Assembly (NCBI RefSeq): GCF_017084525.1 | Contig: NZ_CP070950.1 | Location: forward strand, 1-64,000 | Reading direction: 5' to 3' | DNA: 64,000 bases | Origin: Conexibacter sp. SYSU D00693 | GTDB taxonomy: Bacteria; Actinomycetota; Thermoleophilia; Solirubrobacterales; Solirubrobacteraceae | In this document: piece by piece, positions 1 to 8,516 of the stretch | How positions within the stretch are numbered: the stretch's first letter is position 1 | Layout of the letters: each line of letters begins with the position of its first letter | Translations under genes and position numbers: made by a program | Notes under the pieces: model-generated | Databases searched by the model: none | What the model saw: the letters and a program-made list of their open reading frames with translations, nothing else | What the model was told of the DNA's origin: nothing

Positions 1-2961
1 CTGTCGGAGCTCGACGACGTGGGAGACGATGCCCACGACGCGTCCGCCGTCGCGCAGGGCGTCGAGGACGTCGAGGACCTCGTCGAGGGTGCCCTCGTCG
101 TCGAGGGAGCCGAAGCCCTCGTCGACGAAGAGGGTCTCGAGGCGGGCGCCGCCGGCGTCGGCGGAGACGACGTCGGCGAGGCCGAGGGCCAGGGCGAGGG
201 AGGCGATGAAGGTCTCGCCGCCGGAGAGGGAGGACGGGGGGCGGGTGCGGCCGGTCCAGGCGTCGACGACGCGGAGGTCGAGGCCGCCGCGGCGGTTGCC
301 CTTGGCGGCGTCGTCGGCGTGCTCGAGGGAGAAGCGCCCGCCGGACATCTGCTGAAGGCGGGTGGTGGCGGCGGCGGCGACCTCCTCGAGGCGGGCGGCG
401 AGGACGTAGGCGCTGAGGCGCATCCGCAGGCGGTTGCTGGCGCTCGTGCCGTTGGCGAGGTCGGCGACCTCGCGCACGAGGGAGAGGGTCTCGCGGGCGG
501 GGCGGGCCGCGGCGAGGGCTGACTCGAGGCGGCCGCGCAGCTCGCCGAGGTGGCGGTGGCGGCGCTCGGTCGCGGCGGCGAGGCGCTCGGCGTCGCTGGC
601 GTGCGCGACGGCTTCCTTCTCGACGCGCGTCAGGGCGGGGAGGTCGGGTGCGTCCTTCTTCGAGGCTTCGACGAGCTCGGGGGCGGCGGCTGCGGTGCGG
701 CGCTCGACGAGGCCGGCGTCCCACGCGGCGATCCTCTGCTCGAGGGCGGCGGCGTCCTCGGCGGGGAGGAGCGCCGCCTGGGCAGCCTCGACGCTGTCGA
801 AGCCGGCCTCGCGCGCGGCGCGCTTGGCGGCGCCGTGCGCGCGGTTGCGCTCGGCGGAGCAGCGCTCGGCGACCTCGACGGCGTCGGCGGCGGCGTCGGC
901 GCGGTCGGCGCCGGCGACGAGGTGGGCGACGAGCTCGGCGACGCTGGCGTGCGGGCCGCGGGCCTCGGTGAGCGCGCGCTCCTCGTCGGCGAGGGTGGCG
1001 GCGCGGGTCCTGGCCTGGGCCTCGGCCTGCGCCTTGGCGACCTCGGCGTCGCGGCGGGCCGTGGTGCGGGCCTCGAGCTCGGTGTCGAGCTTGGCCATCT
1101 CGGCGGCGAGGGCGTCGGCGTTGACGGCGCGGGCCTCCGCCTGGGCGAGGGCCTGCGCAGCGGCGGCGTGGGCAGCGGCGAGCTTCTCGATCGGCGCGTC
1201 GCTCGCGACCTCGCGGGCGGCGGCGAGCTGGGCGCGGAGCTCTGCGAGCGCCTTGTCCGTGGCCTCGCGACGGCGCTCGGCGGCGTCGACCGCCTCGGCG
1301 GCGCGGCGCTCGGCCGCCTCGTCGGGCAGCGACGCGAGGTCGAGGTCCGGGTCGCCGGCAGCAGGGAGGTGGGCGGGAGACGGGTGCTCGACGGCGCCGC
1401 AGACCGGGCACGGCCCGCCCTCGACGAGCTGCGCGGCCAGGGTCGCGGCCATCCCGTCGAGGCGGCGGCGCTGGACGTCGACCAGCGCCTCGCGCGCGGT
1501 GAGGTGCGCCTCCCGAGCGGCGGTGGCGTCCGACTCGGCGGTCTCGACCTCACGGACGAGGCGGTCGCGGTCCTGCCCGCGCCTGGCGCGCAGCTGAGCG
1601 GCGGCCAGGGACTCGCGGAGGCCGGGCACGACGGCGGCGGCCTCGCGGGCGGCCTCGGCGTCGGCGGCGAGCCGGCGGCGGCGCTCGTCGAGCTCGTGGA
1701 CCGCGGCGGTGTGCTCCTCGCAGGCGCGCGAGGCCTTGGCCGCGTCGGCGGCGAGCTGCTCGACCTCGCGCTTGGCGCTGGCCAGCGCCTCCTCGCGGTC
1801 GAGCAGCGCCTGGACCTCGCCGGCCCGGGTCCGCATGCGGCCGGCGGTGCGCCGCAGCGACCCGGCGACCCCGCCGCCGTCGTCGAAGAGGCGCAGCTCG
1901 CTCGTCTGGCCGGTGGCGGGGGCCTCGCGGCGGGCGGCCTCGGCGGCGGCGTCGGCCTCGCTCGAGGCGGCGTCGCGCTCGGCCAGCGCGCTGATGAGCG
2001 GGGCGGCAGGGACGGCGGCGCGGGCGAGGCGCAGCTCCTCGGCGGCGGCGTCGCGCGCCTCGCGGCGGGACTCCCAGGCGTCGAGCGCCTCGACGGCGGC
2101 CTGGTGCGCGGCCTGGCGGCGGGCGAGCTCGGTGCCGGCGGCCAGGGCGGCGGTCGCCTGCTCGCGCGCCTCCGTCGCGAGCTTGCAGCCCTCGGCCGCG
2201 GTGGTCGCCGACGCCTCGGCGACGACGAGCTGTTCCTCGAGCCACGAGCCGACGACGCCCAGGTCGCTCTCCCAGTCCTCCGGCGGCTCCTCGCCGGCCT
2301 CCTGGGCGACGCGGGCGACGACGTCGCGCACGACGCGCAGCGCCTCGCCGTAGGCGCTCTCGGCGTCGCGCCGGCGGCGCTTGAGCCACTCCTCGACCTC
2401 GGCGAAGCGCCCGACGTCGAAGAGCTCGCGCAGGAGCGCCTCACGCTCGGTGCTGTCGGCGCGCAGGAAGCGGGCGAAGCCGCCCTGGGGCAGGAGCACG
2501 ACCTGACAGAACTGGTCGCGGGTCATGCCGAGCAGCGCGCCGAGCTCGTGCTCGGCCTCGCCGTGCCTCGTCGCCAGGACGCGCTCGCCGCCGTCGGGGT
2601 CGACCGCCCAGACGGTGACGCGATGCGCCTCGCGCGTCATCCCCTCGCCGCGGACCTTCGGGCGCTCCTGCTCGGGGGCGCGCAGGACGCGGATGCGCTG
2701 GCCGCGCAGCGTCGCCTCGAGCTCGACCTCGGTCAGGACGTCGGGCGTCGCGTGGTCGGAGCGCAGGCTGGTGCCGCCCTCGCGCACGCCGGGCACCGCG
2801 CCGTAGAGCGCGAAGCAGACCGCGTCGAGCAGCGACGTCTTGCCCGCGCCGGTCGGGCCCTGCAGCAGGAACAGCCCGGCCTCGCCGAGCGCGTCGAAGT
2901 CGACCTCCTCCTCGCCCGGGAACGCCAGGAACGCCTGGAGCCGCAGCCGGTGCAGGCGCAC
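1..2961 (-). CDS. sbcC: SbcC-type exonuclease ATPase subunit (3' end outside window)
   Basis: Large subunit of the SbcCD (Rad50-Mre11-like) nuclease, which opens DNA hairpins and protein-blocked ends. The frame starts with GTG directly after the sbcD stop codon, so translation is coupled. Seen in one continuous frame: Walker A GPTGAGKT near residue 33, a zinc-hook CPVC at about residues 518-521 in the middle of a long Ala/Glu/Arg-rich coiled coil, the ABC signature LSGGE near residue 912, and Walker B FVDEGFGSLD near residue 945. About 987 codons are present. Family members have about 1000-1050 residues, so only a short C-terminal piece is missing. The coiled coil creates long spurious reading frames on the other strand. 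Identification is secure; the missing end cannot be checked here. Confidence 0.95.
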   Translation of the reverse strand, partial: MRLHRLRLQAFLAFPGEEEVDFDALGEAGLFLLQGPTGAGKTSLLDAVCFALYGAVPGVREGGTSLRSDHATPDVLTEVELEATLRGQRIRVLRAPEQERPKVRGEGMTREAHRVTVWAVDPDGGERVLATRHGEAEHELGALLGMTRDQFCQVVLLPQGGFARFLRADSTEREALLRELFDVGRFAEVEEWLKRRRRDAESAYGEALRVVRDVVARVAQEAGEEPPEDWESDLGVVGSWLEEQLVVAEASATTAAEGCKLATEAREQATAALAAGTELARRQAAHQAAVEALDAWESRREARDAAAEELRLARAAVPAAPLISALAERDAASSEADAAAEAARREAPATGQTSELRLFDDGGGVAGSLRRTAGRMRTRAGEVQALLDREEALASAKREVEQLAADAAKASRACEEHTAAVHELDERRRRLAADAEAAREAAAVVPGLRESLAAAQLRARRGQDRDRLVREVETAESDATAAREAHLTAREALVDVQRRRLDGMAATLAAQLVEGGPCPVCGAVEHPSPAHLPAAGDPDLDLASLPDEAAERRAAEAVDAAERRREATDKALAELRAQLAAAREVASDAPIEKLAAAHAAAAQALAQAEARAVNADALAAEMAKLDTELEARTTARRDAEVAKAQAEAQARTRAATLADEERALTEARGPHASVAELVAHLVAGADRADAAADAVEVAERCSAERNRAHGAAKRAAREAGFDSVEAAQAALLPAEDAAALEQRIAAWDAGLVERRTAAAAPELVEASKKDAPDLPALTRVEKEAVAHASDAERLAAATERRHRHLGELRGRLESALAAARPARETLSLVREVADLANGTSASNRLRMRLSAYVLAARLEEVAAAATTRLQQMSGGRFSLEHADDAAKGNRRGGLDLRVVDAWTGRTRPPSSLSGGETFIASLALALGLADVVSADAGGARLETLFVDEGFGSLDDEGTLDEVLDVLDALRDGGRVVGIVSHVVELRQ

Positions 2962-4098
2962 CTACGCCGCGACCTCCGCGACGCGCCCCGCGGTGAGGGC
3001 GTCGCCGAGCAGCGCGAGCTCGGCCTCGGAGGCCTCGACGCCGCGGACGTCCTGCACGAAGCGCGCCACGAGCTCGGCGTCGTCGAGGCCGCGCAGGCGC
3101 GCGGCATACGAGCCGCCGGGGGCGTCGAGCGCCCCCTGCGGGTCGAAGGCGAGCACGACGGCGTGGGGGAAGCGGCGGCGCAGGCGCTCCATCGCGTCGG
3201 CGGGACGGGCGGGGTCGGTCAGCGTCGCCTGGACCCACGCGCCCTCGTGGACGTCGAGCGCCGCGTCGGTCAGCAGCTCGTCGAGGGTGCCGCGGATCGT
3301 CGCGAGCGGGCGCAGGACCGGGCAGGCGAGGAGCTCGACCTCGGGCGCGGCGCCGGCGCGCACGTCGACGACCGCGAGCGACTTCGTCTGGCCGGCCTCG
3401 GAGAAGGAGAAGGCCACGGGGGAGCCGGCGTAGCGGCCGGTCGACCCGACGCGCTGCGGCGCGTGGAGGTGGCCGAGGGCGACGTAGGACGCGCCCTCGA
3501 AGGTCGACAGCGGGACGGACGCGGCGCCGCCGACGGCGAGGTCGCGCTCAGAGGCCGACTCGAGCGCGCCCGCGACGAACGCATGGGCCAGGGCGATGGA
3601 AGGACCGTCGAAGGCGCGGGCGGCGAGGTCGGCGCGCACGTGGTCCATCGCGGCCCGCAGCACGGGGCCGTGGCCGCGCCCCTCGGCGCCGACCACGTCG
3701 CGCGCGACGTCCGGCTCGAGGTAGGGCAGCGCGTAGACGAGGCCGTCGCCGACCGCGATCGGCTCGCGCACGCGCGCGGGATCCGTGCGCACGTGCAGCC
3801 CCGCGCCCTCGAGCAGCCCCGAGCCGAAGCCCAGGCGCGGGCCCGAGTCGTGGTTGCCGGAGATGAGGACGACCGGGCACACCTCGACGAGCCGGCGCAG
3901 CGCCTCGTCGGCGAGGCGCACGGCGTCGACGGGCGGCAGCGCGCGGTCGAACAGGTCGCCGGCGAGCAGGACCGCGTCGACACACGAGGTCCGCGCGACC
4001 TCCACCACGTGGTCCACGACCGCCGCTTGGGCGTCCAGCAGCGACTCCCCGTGGAAGGGCCGGCCGAGGTGCCAGTCAGCGGTGTGCAGGACGCGCAT
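2962..4098 (-). CDS. sbcD: SbcD-type exonuclease, metallophosphoesterase subunit
   Basis: Nuclease subunit of SbcCD, a Mre11-like calcineurin-fold phosphoesterase that cuts DNA using two metal ions. The 378-residue protein opens with HTADWHLGRPFHG (metal ligands Asp and His), followed by a LLAGDLFDRA motif, SGNHDSG near residue 80, and the metal-binding GHLHAPQ near residue 205. The length is usual for actinobacterial SbcD. Its stop codon touches the GTG start of sbcC, so the two form one operon on the minus strand with sbcD first. No separate promoter is evident beyond the hairpin-containing gap upstream. Function is confident by family. Confidence 0.96.
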   Translation of the reverse strand: MRVLHTADWHLGRPFHGESLLDAQAAVVDHVVEVARTSCVDAVLLAGDLFDRALPPVDAVRLADEALRRLVEVCPVVLISGNHDSGPRLGFGSGLLEGAGLHVRTDPARVREPIAVGDGLVYALPYLEPDVARDVVGAEGRGHGPVLRAAMDHVRADLAARAFDGPSIALAHAFVAGALESASERDLAVGGAASVPLSTFEGASYVALGHLHAPQRVGSTGRYAGSPVAFSFSEAGQTKSLAVVDVRAGAAPEVELLACPVLRPLATIRGTLDELLTDAALDVHEGAWVQATLTDPARPADAMERLRRRFPHAVVLAFDPQGALDAPGGSYAARLRGLDDAELVARFVQDVRGVEASEAELALLGDALTAGRVAEVAA

Positions 4099-4171
4099 CG
4101 GGCCCCCGAATGTGCCGCGTGAGGCGGACGGAACGGGTGGCGTCTTGCAGGGACTTGGCGCGTCGTGGGCC

Positions 4172-4220
4172 GAGGTGTGACCGTTCGAGCATCACAGGGA
4201 TGCTCGAACGGTCACACCTC
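4172..4220 (-). terminator. 22-bp perfect inverted repeat (putative terminator)
   Basis: Arms 4172-4193 and 4199-4220 are exact reverse complements (core GTGTGACCGTTCGAGCATC) around a 5-nt loop. The hairpin lies between the end of the M23 peptidase gene and the start of sbcD, both on the minus strand. It most likely terminates the peptidase transcript. There is no T-run, as is common in GC-rich actinobacteria, so a protein-binding palindrome is also possible. Confidence 0.6.
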
Positions 4221-4264
4221 CGCCCGAGCGCCCCGCGCCTGCCCGCGGGCGCGCCCCGAGCGCC

Positions 4265-5482
4265 CTACGCGTCCCAGGACTTCAGGAACGCCAGCGGGTC
4301 CACCGGCTTGCCGCCCGTGTACCACCCCGGCGCCGTCCACATCTCGTAGTGCAGGTGGCAGCCGTCGGCGTCGCCGGTGTCACCGACCTCGCCGACCGGG
4401 TCGCCGGTCCGCACCGGAGCGCCCTTCTTCAGCGGCGAAGGACGGCGCATGTGCATGTAGGCGTGGTCGTAGCCGTCGGTGCCCGCGATGACGACGTAGT
4501 TGCCGGCGTTGCCCTGGAACGCGACGTGCTTGACGGTCCCGCCCGTCGACGCCACCAACGGCGTGCCGCAGGCGGCGAAGACGTCCTGGCCCTCGTGCGA
4601 GTGGCCGTTGCGGGCGGCGCCGAAGCGGGCGATGCCCTCGCCGTAGGTGTGCGGCCCGGCGATCGGGAAGCGGTGCGAGACGAGGTAGAAGCCCGAGCGC
4701 GCTCGCGGCCCGCTGCCGGACGCCGCGGACGAGGCGGCCGAGCGCGGCGCTGCGCCGCCGTCACCGCCGGCGGCCATGACGAAGAAGTCGTAGCGGCCCT
4801 CGGGGGCGGGCTTGCCGTCGACGGTGCCGTCCCAGTCGACGGACCCGACGGTGCCCGGCGCGAGGATCCCCGGCGTCCAGGAGGCGATCGGCGCGGACTG
4901 GCCGAAGGGCACGACCGCCACGGCGACCGCGGCGGGCGTCGAGCCGCCGACGAAGAAGGACACCGACGCCTTGTCCGCGCCGCCGATGAACACCCGCTTG
5001 CGGTCCACGCGCGCCTGCAGGCGCGGCAGCGACTTCGGGGCCGCCGCGACGACGCGCAGCCGCACCCGCGAGACGCGACCGCGCAGGCCCTCCGCAGAGA
5101 CGAAGCGCACCGGCCCCGTGCGCGCACGCGCGGGGACGACGGCGTCCACGAACCCGGGACCGCTGCCGGCGACCGGGGCCGACGTGTCGTCGCGTTCGCC
5201 ACGCCCGCCGAGGAAGACGACCTTGCGGATGCCCGCGACGCTCTCGCCGGTCAGCCGCACGGTCGACCCGCGCCGCGCCCGGTCGAGCCCCGCGCACGCG
5301 GTGCGACACACGACGCCCGACGGGGCGGAGGGCGCCACGGTCGGGGCGGCACCACCACCGGCGGCGAGCGTCGGCGCCGGCGACTGGGCCCCAGCAGGCC
5401 CGGCCCCGGCGAGGAACGGCACACAGGCGGAAGCGACCGCGAAGGCGGCCACGCGCGCAAGGGGTGTCGGAATGCCCGTCAA
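4265..5482 (-). CDS. Secreted M23-family peptidoglycan endopeptidase with Ig-like domains
   Basis: Predicted secreted cell-wall hydrolase, 405 residues. It has a signal peptide (hydrophobic run near residues 8-32, AGAQS cleavage-like site), an IPT/TIG-like segment (about 60-140), a FlgD/Ig-like segment with a [19 protein letters not shown] motif (about 150-245), and a C-terminal LytM/M23 domain. In that domain the zinc ligands are visible as HSHEGQD and HLHYEMW. The TTG start is chosen because GAGGAG lies a few bases upstream and the signal peptide follows directly. A c-di-AMP riboswitch precedes it, which is a known arrangement for actinobacterial cell-wall peptidases. The hairpin at 4172-4220 lies just downstream. 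Confidence 0.9.
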   Translation of the reverse strand: MTGIPTPLARVAAFAVASACVPFLAGAGPAGAQSPAPTLAAGGGAAPTVAPSAPSGVVCRTACAGLDRARRGSTVRLTGESVAGIRKVVFLGGRGERDDTSAPVAGSGPGFVDAVVPARARTGPVRFVSAEGLRGRVSRVRLRVVAAAPKSLPRLQARVDRKRVFIGGADKASVSFFVGGSTPAAVAVAVVPFGQSAPIASWTPGILAPGTVGSVDWDGTVDGKPAPEGRYDFFVMAAGGDGGAAPRSAASSAASGSGPRARSGFYLVSHRFPIAGPHTYGEGIARFGAARNGHSHEGQDVFAACGTPLVASTGGTVKHVAFQGNAGNYVVIAGTDGYDHAYMHMRRPSPLKKGAPVRTGDPVGEVGDTGDADGCHLHYEMWTAPGWYTGGKPVDPLAFLKSWDA

Positions 5483-5495
5483 GCTCCTCGTGAAC

Positions 5496-5655
5496 GGCCT
5501 ACGGGGTTAGCTGACGGGCTCGCGCGGTCGAGTTCCGCGCTACCGGCCTTCCTGGCCGGATTCGCCCCAAGGAGGACAGGGCCTCCCCAGTGGTTCCCCC
5601 GCTCCCGACGACCACGGCGGCATGGGTCGTCCGGACTCGGCGTACGTCTGTGGCG
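5496..5655 (-). ncRNA. c-di-AMP (ydaO/yuaA) riboswitch
   Basis: Read on the minus strand, the leader contains in order the conserved blocks of the ydaO-type c-di-AMP aptamer: CGCCGAGTCCG, AGCGGGGGAACCACTGGGG, GGGGCGAATCC, a GGCCAGGAAGGCC-like hairpin with GGTAGCG, and the characteristic 3' block CCCGTCAGCTAACCCCGTAGGC. It ends shortly before the start of the M23 peptidase gene. In actinobacteria this class is an OFF switch controlling peptidoglycan hydrolases, so binding of c-di-AMP would lower peptidase expression. Boundaries are approximate, and the call is from motif recognition without a covariance model. Confidence 0.9.
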
Positions 5656-5791
5656 CGAGAACCTAGCACCGGGTTCCGACACGGACATCCCTTCGCCCGC
5701 GAACCAGTGCGTCAGTCTCCGCAAAGACCGCCGAACGGCCGCCCACGACGACCCACGCGCAGCGAGGACCCCGAGGCCCATGGGACCGAGG

Positions 5792-5820
5792 TTCGGTGTG
5801 CGGCGGCGATGCCCTACACT
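5792..5820 (+). promoter_or_regulatory. Putative rplM-rpsI promoter
   Basis: A TTCGGT hexamer (5792-5797) and a TACACT -10-like hexamer (5815-5820) are separated by 17 bp, about 85 bp upstream of rplM. The remaining leader includes a short hairpin (CGCACGA-CT-TCGTGCG near 5834) that could take part in ribosomal-protein autoregulation. The 5656-5791 stretch between this element and the divergent riboswitch shows nothing else I can name. Confidence 0.4.
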
Positions 5821-5905
5821 GCACCGCCGGCCGCACGACTTCGTGCGCCGCACCCCTGCCCGCCGGTCGCCCTCTGGCGCCCGGGCCACAGAAGAGCTTC
5901 GAGCC

Positions 5906-6340
5906 GTGAAGACCTACGTCGCCAATCCTGAGACCCGCGAGCGCAACTGGCTCGTCGTCGACGCCACCGGGCAGACGCTCGGCCGCCTCGCGACGCAGAT
6001 CGCCGACGCTCTGCGTGGCAAGCGCAAGCCCGAGTACACGCCCCACGTCGACACGGGGGACTTCGTGATCGTCGTGAACGCCGAGAAGATCTCGGTGTCC
6101 GGGTCCAAGCGCACCGAGAAGATCTACTACCGGCACTCCGGCTTCCCGGGCGGCCTCAAGGAGCGCACGCTCGCCGAGATGCTCGAGCGGCGCCCCGAGG
6201 AGGTCATCCGCCTCGCGGTCAAGGGGATGCTGCCCAAGAACCGCCTCGCGCGCAAGCAGCTCACCAAGCTCAAGGTCTACGCCGGCCCCGAGCATCCGCA
6301 CGCCGCGCAGCAGCCCGTTCCGATGGAGGTCCAGTCCTAG
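5906..6340 (+). CDS. rplM: 50S ribosomal protein L13 (uL13)
   Basis: Large-subunit ribosomal protein of 144 residues, starting with GTG at [20 protein letters not shown]. Family landmarks are clear: [16 protein letters not shown], the [19 protein letters not shown] block, [12 protein letters not shown], and [20 protein letters not shown] near the C-terminus. The open frame continues far upstream, but homology starts at this GTG. It is followed after two bases by rpsI, the near-universal rplM-rpsI pair. Confidence 0.97.
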   Translation: MKTYVANPETRERNWLVVDATGQTLGRLATQIADALRGKRKPEYTPHVDTGDFVIVVNAEKISVSGSKRTEKIYYRHSGFPGGLKERTLAEMLERRPEEVIRLAVKGMLPKNRLARKQLTKLKVYAGPEHPHAAQQPVPMEVQS

Positions 6341-6342
6341 CC

Positions 6343-7155
6343 ATGAGCGACGAGACGCCGCAGCCCGACGAGCAGCAGGAGGCCCTCGAGGCCGCTGCCG
6401 CCAACGAGGTCCCGCAGCCCGACGCCGACGCCACCCCCGAGGCCCCGGCCGCCGACGAGGCGCCGGCCACGGAGGACGCACCCGTCGCCGAGGTCCCCGC
6501 CGCCGAGGGCGAGCCGATCACGCCGTCGGCCGCCGGCATCGAGCACGAGGACGAGGCCGACACCGAGGACGACGAGGAGCCCGCCGCGCCGCGCGTCAAG
6601 CCGGCCATCCCGGGCGCCGACCTCGAGGTCGACATCGTCCTGGACGAGACCACCGAGCGCGACCCGTACGCGCTCGACGACGACGACGAGCCCGTCGCCG
6701 AGGGCGACGAGGACGAGGACGAGGTCGCCGACGAGCCGATCGCGGCCGTCTCGATCGACCTGGCCGCCGACGCGCGCTACCGCGCGACCGGCAAGCGCAA
6801 GTCGGGCGTCGCCCGCGTGACGCTGAAGCCCGGCACTGGCGCCTACACGGTCAACGGCAAGGACCTCAACGACTACTTCCCGCGCGAGACGCTGCAGCGG
6901 ACGATCCGCCAGCCGCTGGAGACCGTCGGCTACGAGGACCGCCTCGACGTCGTCGCCCGCATCCACGGTGGTGGCGTCGCCGCCCAGGCCGGTGCCCTGC
7001 GCCACGGCATCTCCCGCGCGCTGCTGGAGGCCGACCCGAACCTGCGCCTCGAGCTCAAGCGCCGCGGCTTCCTCACGCGTGACGCGCGCGTGAAGGAGCG
7101 CAAGAAGGCCGGCCTCAAGAAGGCCCGCAAGCGGCCGCAGTTCTCGAAGCGCTAG
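6343..7155 (+). CDS. rpsI: 30S ribosomal protein S9 (uS9) with long acidic N-terminal extension
   Basis: The C-terminal 130 residues are a complete S9: [60 protein letters not shown], and the tail [12 protein letters not shown] that reaches the P-site tRNA. The first roughly 140 residues are an extra segment rich in Glu, Asp, Ala and Pro, with runs such as EDDEEPAAP and [12 protein letters not shown]. It is expected to be disordered and strongly negative. The ATG lies two bases after rplM, and no internal start at the conserved domain has a better ribosome-binding site that I can see, so the extension is probably translated. Ordinary S9 proteins have about 130-170 residues. Confidence 0.95.
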   Translation: MSDETPQPDEQQEALEAAAANEVPQPDADATPEAPAADEAPATEDAPVAEVPAAEGEPITPSAAGIEHEDEADTEDDEEPAAPRVKPAIPGADLEVDIVLDETTERDPYALDDDDEPVAEGDEDEDEVADEPIAAVSIDLAADARYRATGKRKSGVARVTLKPGTGAYTVNGKDLNDYFPRETLQRTIRQPLETVGYEDRLDVVARIHGGGVAAQAGALRHGISRALLEADPNLRLELKRRGFLTRDARVKERKKAGLKKARKRPQFSKR

Positions 7156-7175
7156 TCCGACAGACGGAGCCTCCG

Positions 7176-8504
7176 ATCTCCCGGAAGCTCTTCGGGACCG
7201 ACGGCGTCCGGGGCGTCGCCGGCGAGCTGCTCACCGCAGAGCTCGCCGTCGCCCTGGGCCGCGCCGCCTGCGAGGTCCTGCCGGCGCCCGCGCCGCGCAT
7301 GCTCGTCCTGCGCGACACGCGCGAGTCGGGCCAGATGCTCGAGGCGGCGCTCGCCGCCGGTGCCGCGTCGGCCGGCGCCGAGGTCCTCCTCGGCGGCGTC
7401 CTGCCGACCCCGGCCGCGCCGCTGCTGCTCGGCCGCTACGGGTTCGACCTCGCCGCGGTCATCTCCGCGTCGCACAACCCGTACCGCGACAACGGCATCA
7501 AGCTCTTCGGCGCGGACGGCTTCAAGCTCTCCGACGAGGCCGAGGCCGCCATCGAGGCCCACATGGCGCAGGCGCCGGGCCCCGCGACGAGCATCGGCCG
7601 GATCCGCCAGCTGCACGGCACGCTCGAGGACTACCTGCGCGAGCTCGGCGCGCGCTTCAGCGACCTCGACCTGACCGGCGCGAACGTCCTGCTGGACTGC
7701 GCCAACGGCGCGACCTACCAGGCCGCGCCGGAGGTCTTCCGGCGCCTCGGGGCCGACGTCACCGTCGTCGCCGACACGCCCGACGGGCGCAACATCAACG
7801 ACGGCTGCGGGTCCACCCACGTCGAAGCGCTGGCCGAGCAGGTCGTCGCCGGCGGCCACGACCTGGGCTTCGCCTTCGACGGCGACGGCGACCGCGTCCT
7901 GGCCGTCGACCGCACCGGCGCGGTCGTCGACGGCGACGAGCTCATCGCCCTGGCCACGCTGCACCTGCGCCAGACCGGCCGCCTGGCCGGCAACGGCGTC
8001 GCCGTGACGGTCATGACGAACTACGGCTTCCACGCGGCGATGCGCGAGGCCGGCGTCGAGGTCGCGATCACGAGCGTCGGCGACCGCTACGTGCTCGAGG
8101 AGCTGCGCGCCCGCGGCTGGGCGCTGGGCGGCGAGCAGTCCGGCCACATCATCGACATGGGCTTCGTGCCCAGCGGCGACGGCATCGCCAGCGCGCTGCT
8201 GACGATGGAGGCGCTGGCCGGCGGCGACCTCGCGCAGCGCGGCGCGATGGAGAAGCTCCCGCAGCGGCTGGTGAACGTCCCCGTGGGCGACCGCGACGCG
8301 GCGATGGCCTCCGGCGAGCTGGCCGAGGCGATCGAGCGCGAGTCCCAGGCCCTCGAGGGCCGCGGCCGCGTCCTCGTGCGCCCCTCGGGGACCGAGCAGC
8401 TCGTCCGCGTGATGGTCGAGGCCCCCTCCGCCGAGGAGGCCGACGGCGCGTGTGACCGCCTGGTCAGCGTCGTCCAGGCGGGATCCGCCAGCGCGGCCTC
8501 GTAA
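7176..8504 (+). CDS. glmM: Phosphoglucosamine mutase, apparent ATC start
   Basis: Converts glucosamine-6-phosphate to glucosamine-1-phosphate for UDP-GlcNAc synthesis. Motifs: N-terminal RKLFGTDGVRG, phosphoserine loop SASHNPYRDNG, Mg-binding FDGDGDRVLAVD, sugar-binding GEQSGH, phosphate-binding RPSGTEQLVRV. With the start at 7176 the protein has 442 residues, the family norm. No ATG, GTG or TTG exists in frame between the middle of rpsI and 7299. A start at 7299 would remove the first 41 residues, including FGTDGVRG. The ATC at 7176 sits six bases after GGAG (7166-7169) and gives the usual N-terminus, so I infer a rare AUC initiation codon. The enzyme next in the pathway order, GlmS, is encoded immediately downstream. 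Confidence 0.93.
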   Translation: MSRKLFGTDGVRGVAGELLTAELAVALGRAACEVLPAPAPRMLVLRDTRESGQMLEAALAAGAASAGAEVLLGGVLPTPAAPLLLGRYGFDLAAVISASHNPYRDNGIKLFGADGFKLSDEAEAAIEAHMAQAPGPATSIGRIRQLHGTLEDYLRELGARFSDLDLTGANVLLDCANGATYQAAPEVFRRLGADVTVVADTPDGRNINDGCGSTHVEALAEQVVAGGHDLGFAFDGDGDRVLAVDRTGAVVDGDELIALATLHLRQTGRLAGNGVAVTVMTNYGFHAAMREAGVEVAITSVGDRYVLEELRARGWALGGEQSGHIIDMGFVPSGDGIASALLTMEALAGGDLAQRGAMEKLPQRLVNVPVGDRDAAMASGELAEAIERESQALEGRGRVLVRPSGTEQLVRVMVEAPSAEEADGACDRLVSVVQAGSASAAS

Positions 8505-8516
8505 CCTGAAGCGCTC

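Noticed and set aside
550-4122. Very long open frame opposite sbcCD
   Set aside because: Composition is typical of antisense GC-rich coiled-coil coding sequence; sbcC and sbcD motifs are on the other strand in clean frames.
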